Shown here: positions 59,209-64,000 of the stretch, piece after piece
Position numbering within the stretch: the first letter of the stretch is position 1
How the letters are laid out: each line of letters begins with the position of its first letter
NCBI GenBank assembly: GCA_016213675.1
Contig: JACQZW010000029.1
Coordinates: forward strand, 1-64,000
Length of the DNA stretch: 64,000 bases
Direction: 5' to 3'
From: Acidobacteriota bacterium
Lineage (GTDB): Bacteria; Acidobacteriota; Thermoanaerobaculia; Thermoanaerobaculales; Thermoanaerobaculaceae
Program-made: the position numbers and the translations under genes
The notes under the pieces: generated by a model
What the model saw: only the letters and a program-made list of their open reading frames with translations
Databases searched by the model: none
Told to the model about the DNA's origin: nothing

Positions 59209-60338
59209 TACGCCTTTCGGCAGACACGTCGCACGGTCGCGATGACTCGCGCCCGATCACCATCGGTGAGACTCGAGCCGCTGGGCAGGCACAATCCGTT
59301 CCTGAACAGCCTCTCGGAGACAGCGCCCCCACGCACACGACAGCCGGAGAACACCGGTTGTAAGTGCATCGGCTTCCACACCGGCCGCGCCTCGATATCC
59401 TGGGTCTCCAACGCGAGACGGACGTCCTCGCGCGAGGCGCCGAAGCGCGACGGCTCGATCGTGATGCAGGTGAGCCAGCGCGTGCATCGCCCATACGGGG
59501 CTTCCGGCATGAACTCCAGCCCAGGCAAGTCCTCGAGTGAACGGCGGTAGAAGTCGAAGTTGGCGCGCCGCGCTTCGATCCTTGCTCCGAGTACCGTGAG
59601 CTGACCGCGCCCGATTGCCGCGAGCACATTCGAGAGACGGTAGTTGAACCCGATCGTCGAGTGCTGGTAGTGCGGCGCCGAGTCCCTGGCCTGCGTCGCG
59701 AGAAACCGCGCCCGGGCAATGAGATTCTCGTCGGCGGAGACGAGCATGCCACCACCTGAGGTCGTGATGATCTTGTTCCCATTGAAAGAGAACGCCCCCA
59801 ATACCCCAAACCTCCCGACCGGCATGCCCTCGTAGGTTGCCCCGAGCGCCTCGGCCGCGTCCTCGATGACGGGGACGCAGTACCGTGCGCAGACATCGCC
59901 GATCGCGCCATGGTCTGCGCTCTGCCCGTAGATGTCCACGACAACCACAGCCTTCGGCAGACGTCCCCGCACGGCCGATTCCTCGAGTTCGGCGGCGAGT
60001 AAGGCCGGGTCCATGTTCCAAGTCGCCGGATCCGCGTCGACGAAGACCGGCGTCGCCCCAACGTAGGCGATCGGGTTCGCGCTCGCCGAGAACGTCAACG
60101 ATGAGCACACGACCTCGTCCCCCGGACCAACACCGAGGAGCATCATCGCAAGGTGCAGCGCGGCGGTCCCGGAGGACAGCGCCGCAGCGTGTGGGACTTG
60201 GACGGTCGCAGCGAACTCCCGCTCGAAGGCGTCGACGTGCGGTCCGAGCGGCGCGATCCAGTTAGTCGCAAAGGCGTCCTGTACAAACCCAGTCTCAGCC
60301 CCTGACATGTGCGGGGGTGAAAGGTAGACCCTGCCCAT
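59208..60338 (-). CDS. DegT/DnrJ/EryC1-family sugar aminotransferase (PglE-like)
   Basis: The 376-residue PLP enzyme has LSSGTAALHLAMMLLGVGPG, DIYGQSADH, IEDAAEALGATYEG and the cofactor Lys near residue 188 in SFNGNKIITTSGGGM. It probably moves an amino group to the C4 keto sugar made by the PglF-like enzyme. The ATG at 60338 shares a base with the acetyltransferase stop (TGATG). The GTG three bases upstream is a less likely start. Confidence 0.9.
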   Translation of the reverse strand: MGRVYLSPPHMSGAETGFVQDAFATNWIAPLGPHVDAFEREFAATVQVPHAAALSSGTAALHLAMMLLGVGPGDEVVCSSLTFSASANPIAYVGATPVFVDADPATWNMDPALLAAELEESAVRGRLPKAVVVVDIYGQSADHGAIGDVCARYCVPVIEDAAEALGATYEGMPVGRFGVLGAFSFNGNKIITTSGGGMLVSADENLIARARFLATQARDSAPHYQHSTIGFNYRLSNVLAAIGRGQLTVLGARIEARRANFDFYRRSLEDLPGLEFMPEAPYGRCTRWLTCITIEPSRFGASREDVRLALETQDIEARPVWKPMHLQPVFSGCRVRGGAVSERLFRNGLCLPSGSSLTDGDRARVIATVRRVCRKA

Positions 60339-60964
60339 CACTCCCCCTCACGAAGGACTCGCGCCGGTACCCCGACGACCGTCGCCCCAACCGGGACATC
60401 CCGGATGACGACCGCCCCGGCACCGACCGTAGCCCATGCACCGACGCGGACCCCGGGAACAACGGCACACCCTATTCCAAGGAACGCGCCGTCGCCAATC
60501 GACACACCCCCGGCGATCCGCGCCCCTGGCGCGATGTGAGCGAAGTCCCCCACAACGCAGTCGTGGTCGATCGACGCGCCCGTGTTGACGATGACATGCG
60601 AACCGACGCGTGTACCTGGTTGAACAACGCTGCCCGCAAAGACCACCGACCCGGCACCCACGCTGGCGGCCGGATCGACCACTGCCGAGGGGTGGACCCC
60701 GGTGACCCAGCGACAATTGGGGAACCGTGATGCGACGTCCTTTCGCGCATCGTTGCTCCCGATCGCGATGATGGCCGCGGGTCGGGCGGAGTTCGCTGCC
60801 TCCGAGAGCGTGCCTCGAACCACGGCGCCGAGGATCTCGAGGCCCAGCTTCCCCTCCGCATCGTCGAGGACATGGGCAATGCAGGTACCTGCGGCCCTCA
60901 AGGTCGAGATGACGACCTTCGCGTGCCCCCCGGCACCCAGCACGAGTACGGCCTCATCACCCAT
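60338..60964 (-). CDS. PglD-like sugar N-acetyltransferase
   Basis: The protein has 208 residues. The N-terminal Rossmann-like part has AVLVLGAGGHAKVVIST and the left-handed beta-helix (about 90-205) has hexapeptide repeats such as GAGSVVFAGSVV, IGDGAFLGIG and VGAGAVV. HPSAVVDPAASVG and the His in NTGASIDHDCVVG match the catalytic region of PglD/NeuD-type enzymes. The ATG at 60964 overlaps the sugar-transferase stop by eight bases. With PglE and PglF it completes UDP-diacetyl-bacillosamine synthesis (inference from the set). Confidence 0.88.
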   Translation of the reverse strand: MGDEAVLVLGAGGHAKVVISTLRAAGTCIAHVLDDAEGKLGLEILGAVVRGTLSEAANSARPAAIIAIGSNDARKDVASRFPNCRWVTGVHPSAVVDPAASVGAGSVVFAGSVVQPGTRVGSHVIVNTGASIDHDCVVGDFAHIAPGARIAGGVSIGDGAFLGIGCAVVPGVRVGAWATVGAGAVVIRDVPVGATVVGVPARVLREGE

Positions 60965-61604
60965 CGGCGCCTGTTCCCTTCGACCCGACAAAGACCGGCA
61001 TGGTTGCGTGCCCTTTCGCACTGATTCCCTCACGCTTCATCACTTTGACAAACGTCATCCACAGCACCTTGACGTCAAGCCAGAGTGTCTGGTGATCGAC
61101 GTACCACACGTCGAGCCTGAACTTCTCCTCCCAGGAGATCGCGTTGCGACCGTTGACCTGAGCCCAACCGGTGATCCCGGGTCTGACCTCGTGGCGGCGC
61201 GCCTGCGCCCGGGAGTACAGCGGGAGATATTGCATCAGTAGGGGCCGGGGGCCGACGAGGCTCATGTCCCCGCGGACAACGTTCCACAGTGTCGGGAGCT
61301 CGTCGAGACTCCAACCCCGGAGCCACCTGCCGAAGCGAGTCGTCCGTTCCGCATCGGGCAGGGGCCGACCGTCAGGACTTGTTTCCTGAGTCATCGAGCG
61401 GAACTTGAGGAGCTCGAAAGGCACCCCGTGCACGCCCGGGCGCCGCTGGCGGAACAGAATTGGCGTGCCCAGCCGCCAGCGAACGGCTGCCGCGAGGATG
61501 GCGATCACGGGGGCCAGTGCGAGTACAGCGCCGCCGCTGGCCGCCAGGTCCAGGACCCGCTTGCCCCACGCACGATACGCCCCAGCCTTGACCTGCACCC
61601 TCAT
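60957..61604 (-). CDS. Phosphoglycosyltransferase (PglC-type)
   Basis: The 215-residue small monotopic type has one membrane-entering helix (VLDLAASGGAVLALAPVIAI) followed by the catalytic domain with KFRSM, SLDELPTLWNVVRGDMSLVG (Asp-Glu pair) and GPRPLL. The length matches PglC rather than the larger WcaJ/WbaP types. It moves the first sugar phosphate to undecaprenyl phosphate. The ATG at 61604 overlaps the GT4 stop as ATGA. Confidence 0.9.
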   Translation of the reverse strand: MRVQVKAGAYRAWGKRVLDLAASGGAVLALAPVIAILAAAVRWRLGTPILFRQRRPGVHGVPFELLKFRSMTQETSPDGRPLPDAERTTRFGRWLRGWSLDELPTLWNVVRGDMSLVGPRPLLMQYLPLYSRAQARRHEVRPGITGWAQVNGRNAISWEEKFRLDVWYVDHQTLWLDVKVLWMTFVKVMKREGISAKGHATMPVFVGSKGTGADG

Positions 61605-62725
61605 GCTCCCGCGAGTCGCCCTCGAAGGTGCTGGACGAACGCGCCCACGACGCGCTCGCTCGAAAACCGGGTGCGCGCGCGCTCCAATGCCTGTGAGCCT
61701 AGCCGGGCCCTGAGGGCTCCGTCCTCCACGAGAGTCGTGAGGCAACGCATGAGGTCCGCGGGGTCGCGGACTGCATGCAAGAGGCCGGTTTCACCGTCCA
61801 CGATCGCATCGCAGATCCCGTAGACCCTCGAGCCGATTCCGGGTACACCACACGCCGCGGCCTCGATAATCACCGAGCCGAAGCCCTCCCGATGGCTGGG
61901 AAGGCAAAATACATCGGCGGCCACAAGATACTCCTCGGGCCTGTCGGTATACCCGCACACGAGAACGCCTTCCACGTCTCGCACCGTCGGGACGATCCCC
62001 TCCTCGTCTGGGCCCACCAGCACCAGGCGCGTATCGGGATGCGCCGAATGGAGCGACTTGAAGGCCTCGAGCAGCTCCAAGACCCCCTTCTCGACGCACA
62101 TCCTGCCGACGAACACGATGACGAATTCGCTGTCGGCGACTCCGAGCCGCTCGCGCATGGCCAGTCGGCGGACAGCATCGGGCCGAAACCGCGAGGTGTC
62201 CACGCCACTCACCGACCCGTCTTCGATCACCCTCGACCGACGGGCGTCGACAACCCGTTCGCCAAGCAGGAACGCCCTCTGCGACGGGCTATCGATCAGG
62301 ACCTCGGTCGAGCACCATGCTGTGATCCTGTCCAGCGCCTTGAGCATCGCGCGGGAGAAGCCGCGCCGCGTCGCCCACACCTGCCCTGTGAACGTGTGGA
62401 TCCGGAGCGGAACCCCAGCCGCGCGGGCGGCAAGCATGGCGAGGAGACCCGCCTTCGGCGTCTGTGAGCAAACCAGGTCGAAGCGCTCGCGCCGCATGAA
62501 CCGGAAGAGCCCTACGAGCGCCCAGAGATCGCGCAACGGACTGATCTTCCGCTCGATCCTCACGGGGTGACACCGCGTCCCGAACGGGACCCCGTGGATC
62601 GTCTCGCCCGTTGTCAGGTCTGCCACCACGACGAGCTCGTCACCTTCCAAGAGGGCAAGCGGCCCGAGCAGGAAGGCCTTGACGGTCAGCGGGCTGGCGA
62701 CAACGAAGCAGATCTTCGACATCAT
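61601..62725 (-). CDS. GT4-family glycosyltransferase
   Basis: The 374-residue GT-B protein has the N-terminal SKICFVVASPLTVKAFLLGP and CSQTPKAGLLAMLAARAAGV, and the donor-binding half with VFVGRMCVEKGVLELLEA and FCLPSHREGFGSVIIEAAACG (E-x7-E motif). It resembles PglA and related enzymes that add the second sugar to the lipid-linked unit. Two tandem ATGs (62725 and 62722) are possible; no strong ribosome site separates them. It is part of the coupled glycan cluster. Confidence 0.88.
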   Translation of the reverse strand: MMSKICFVVASPLTVKAFLLGPLALLEGDELVVVADLTTGETIHGVPFGTRCHPVRIERKISPLRDLWALVGLFRFMRRERFDLVCSQTPKAGLLAMLAARAAGVPLRIHTFTGQVWATRRGFSRAMLKALDRITAWCSTEVLIDSPSQRAFLLGERVVDARRSRVIEDGSVSGVDTSRFRPDAVRRLAMRERLGVADSEFVIVFVGRMCVEKGVLELLEAFKSLHSAHPDTRLVLVGPDEEGIVPTVRDVEGVLVCGYTDRPEEYLVAADVFCLPSHREGFGSVIIEAAACGVPGIGSRVYGICDAIVDGETGLLHAVRDPADLMRCLTTLVEDGALRARLGSQALERARTRFSSERVVGAFVQHLRGRLAGA

Positions 62726-62753
62726 TCGATCCCGCGTGTGTGCCGGATTGCCT

Positions 62754-63644
62754 TCATCCGTCGAGCCCTGGGACCTTCGTTGCGCGCACGACCGCCACCT
62801 CTGTGCGGATCCTCGCGGCCAGCGCGGAGTCGGCAATTCGCCGGTTACGCACCCGCGAAGTGGCCCATGGCAGCAGGCCAAGGACTGCGAGGCACCGAAG
62901 CGTGCCGGAGCGCAGGAAAGAGCGAGCGAGCTCCGACCGCGTGCCCCACCGCCCGAGCGCGCCCGGTCCGTAGGCGCGGACGAGCCGGCGTAGGGCCGCA
63001 TGCGCCTTGAGCACCTTCGACAACGAGACCCCGGCCTCCTCGCGACAGAAGTAGAGCGGCTCGTCGACCCCTGCCACCGTCGTAGCCGTCAAGGTCCCCG
63101 CATGGAACGACCGACACCACAGCTCGGCGTCCTGGGCTCGCAGGAGCGACTCGTCGTACCGGTTGTGGCGAAACCACCTGGCGCGTGCGATGAGAGGCGC
63201 GTGGGCGATCCCGTGCCCCCGCAACAGCGCCTTCGCGTCCACGCGCGGCCTGCAGTCGCGAATCCCTGTCGGCTGGAGGTCATCGGAGAGCATGGCCATC
63301 GCCGAGGTGACGATCTCCGCGCCAGTTCCCTCGAGGACGGCGAGTTGCCGGTCGAGCCGGTGAGGCGACATGAGGTCGTCGGCATCCATGCGGGCGACCA
63401 CCTCGAACCGGGCCTCGGCGACGATCTGGTTGAGTCGGGCCGGTAGCCCACGGTTGGCCCCGTCCGAAAGGACTCTCACCCTCGGGTCGTTCACGGCCCG
63501 TGCGGTCTCCAGCGACCCATCGACGGAGCCGTCGTCGACGAGAATGAGCTCCCAGTCCTCGTTGGTCTGGGCGAAGACGGCGCCGATCGCGTCTCGAAGT
63601 GTCCTCTGGGCGTTGAAGAACGGGATTCCGAAGGTCACCGGCAT
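62754..63644 (-). CDS. GT2-family glycosyltransferase
   Basis: The 296-residue GT-A protein has VTFGIPFFNAQRTLRDAI, LILVDDGSVDGSLE and the metal motif RMDADDLM near residues 87-94. The C-terminal part has hydrophobic helices and FCREEAGVSLSK. Its position after the EpsG-like gene (10-base gap) and before the GT4 gene puts it in the repeat-unit assembly. The acceptor sugar is unknown. Confidence 0.87.
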   Translation of the reverse strand: MPVTFGIPFFNAQRTLRDAIGAVFAQTNEDWELILVDDGSVDGSLETARAVNDPRVRVLSDGANRGLPARLNQIVAEARFEVVARMDADDLMSPHRLDRQLAVLEGTGAEIVTSAMAMLSDDLQPTGIRDCRPRVDAKALLRGHGIAHAPLIARARWFRHNRYDESLLRAQDAELWCRSFHAGTLTATTVAGVDEPLYFCREEAGVSLSKVLKAHAALRRLVRAYGPGALGRWGTRSELARSFLRSGTLRCLAVLGLLPWATSRVRNRRIADSALAARIRTEVAVVRATKVPGLDG

Positions 63645-63654
63645 GAGTGCACGA

Positions 63655-64000
63655 TCACCAGGCCGAGGCCCAACTCGTGAAGAGGGGGTTGACCAGGAAG
63701 GGCACCAGGTCGCCGAACGCACGAAGCGTGAGGCCGAAGTAGACGAGGTATAGCCCACCGAAGGCGTAGAGGAAGAGGTCTCGCTGTTGCTGGTGCCTCA
63801 TGTTGACGACGACGATCGGCCAGAGCAGGATCTCGCTCGCAAGGAAGTACAGGCTCAGCCGGCGGACACCTGACGCACCCGTCCCCGCGACTGCCGTCGC
63901 GACGGCGATCGTGGTCCCCAGCATGAAGGTGTTGAGCAACACGTCGTACACCGGCCGGTAGTGCGTAACGGACCTGCGGAAGACGAGGAAGAACGCACAG
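63655..64000 (-). CDS. EpsG-like polysaccharide polymerase or membrane protein, fragment
   Basis: The right edge cuts the gene. About 114 C-terminal residues are seen, starting CAFFLVFRRSVTHYRPVYDV in the open frame. They hold three hydrophobic helices and end FLVNPLFTSWASAW. Hydrophobicity and neighbours (glycosyltransferases, flippase-type context) suggest an EpsG/Wzy-like polymerase. An internal GTG at 63951 is not needed as a start. Confidence 0.55.
   Translation of the reverse strand, partial: CAFFLVFRRSVTHYRPVYDVLLNTFMLGTTIAVATAVAGTGASGVRRLSLYFLASEILLWPIVVVNMRHQQQRDLFLYAFGGLYLVYFGLTLRAFGDLVPFLVNPLFTSWASAW

Noticed and set aside
1-64000. CRISPR arrays
   Set aside because: No regular 25-40-base repeats with unique spacers were seen. 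The repeats present are palindromic elements at irregular distances.
1-64000. tRNA or rRNA genes
   Set aside because: No T-loop-like GGTTCRANTCC in a cloverleaf context and no rRNA core sequence were recognised by eye. A tRNA scan would settle it.

Overview
The window is about 70% G+C and almost fully coding. An Acidobacteriota-like bacterium is the best guess (inference, moderate to low confidence). The reasons are a soluble PknB-type kinase, Tat-exported amidases, OmcA/MtrC-type multiheme cytochromes, a gingipain-family peptidase and many -10 boxes sitting directly on start codons. No tRNA, rRNA, CRISPR array, phage or plasmid replication gene was seen.

Layout. 1-6.6 kb: the end of a Dcp-type peptidase, an aldo/keto-reductase-like protein without its catalytic tetrad, a GT39 membrane glycosyltransferase, a ferritin-like protein, a lipoprotein, an exported CX4R phosphatase-like protein and an M35 metallopeptidase. 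7.2-12.7 kb (minus): a tightly packed six-gene operon of Rrf2 regulator, macro-domain protein, NarI/DsrM-like cytochrome b, DsrK/HdrB-like iron-sulfur protein fused to a receiver domain, a histidine kinase with two four-cysteine PAS domains, and a lone receiver. It looks like a redox module wired into two-component signalling. 12.7-26.8 kb: mixed metabolic and envelope genes, including two paralogous Tat amidases around a TauE/SafE permease. 27.2-32.1 kb (minus): a complete extracellular electron transfer operon (decaheme OmcA/MtrC type, decaheme DmsE/MtrA type, MtrB/PioB barrel) with promoter and terminator. 32.3-38.2 kb: APC permease, argS and a PQQ-type sugar dehydrogenase. 38.2-43.1 kb: fused ABC exporter, nucleotidyltransferase and APH/P-loop kinase.

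43.7-49.1 kb holds metH and a homocysteine methyltransferase/methylenetetrahydrofolate reductase fusion, followed by a frameshifted REP-associated transposase (RAYT) flanked by its REP palindromes. The same REPs lie in frame inside metH, and another repeat family is inserted in frame in argS. 51.5-56.5 kb: a C25 (gingipain-like) peptidase, then a PqqD-domain protein that ends in a Tat-like segment and a six-cysteine knottin pattern, then a separate HPr-kinase-like protein. This looks like an undescribed peptide-maturation system. 57.2-64 kb (minus): a translationally coupled glycan cluster (EpsG-like, GT2, GT4, phosphoglycosyltransferase, PglD-, PglE- and PglF-like) that fits diacetyl-bacillosamine synthesis and transfer.

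At least four repeat families occur: RAYT-REPs, GTCAT-ended palindromes, a GC-rich element around GAGCCGG...CCGGCGAG, and GGGGTCAGGTCTTG direct repeats.
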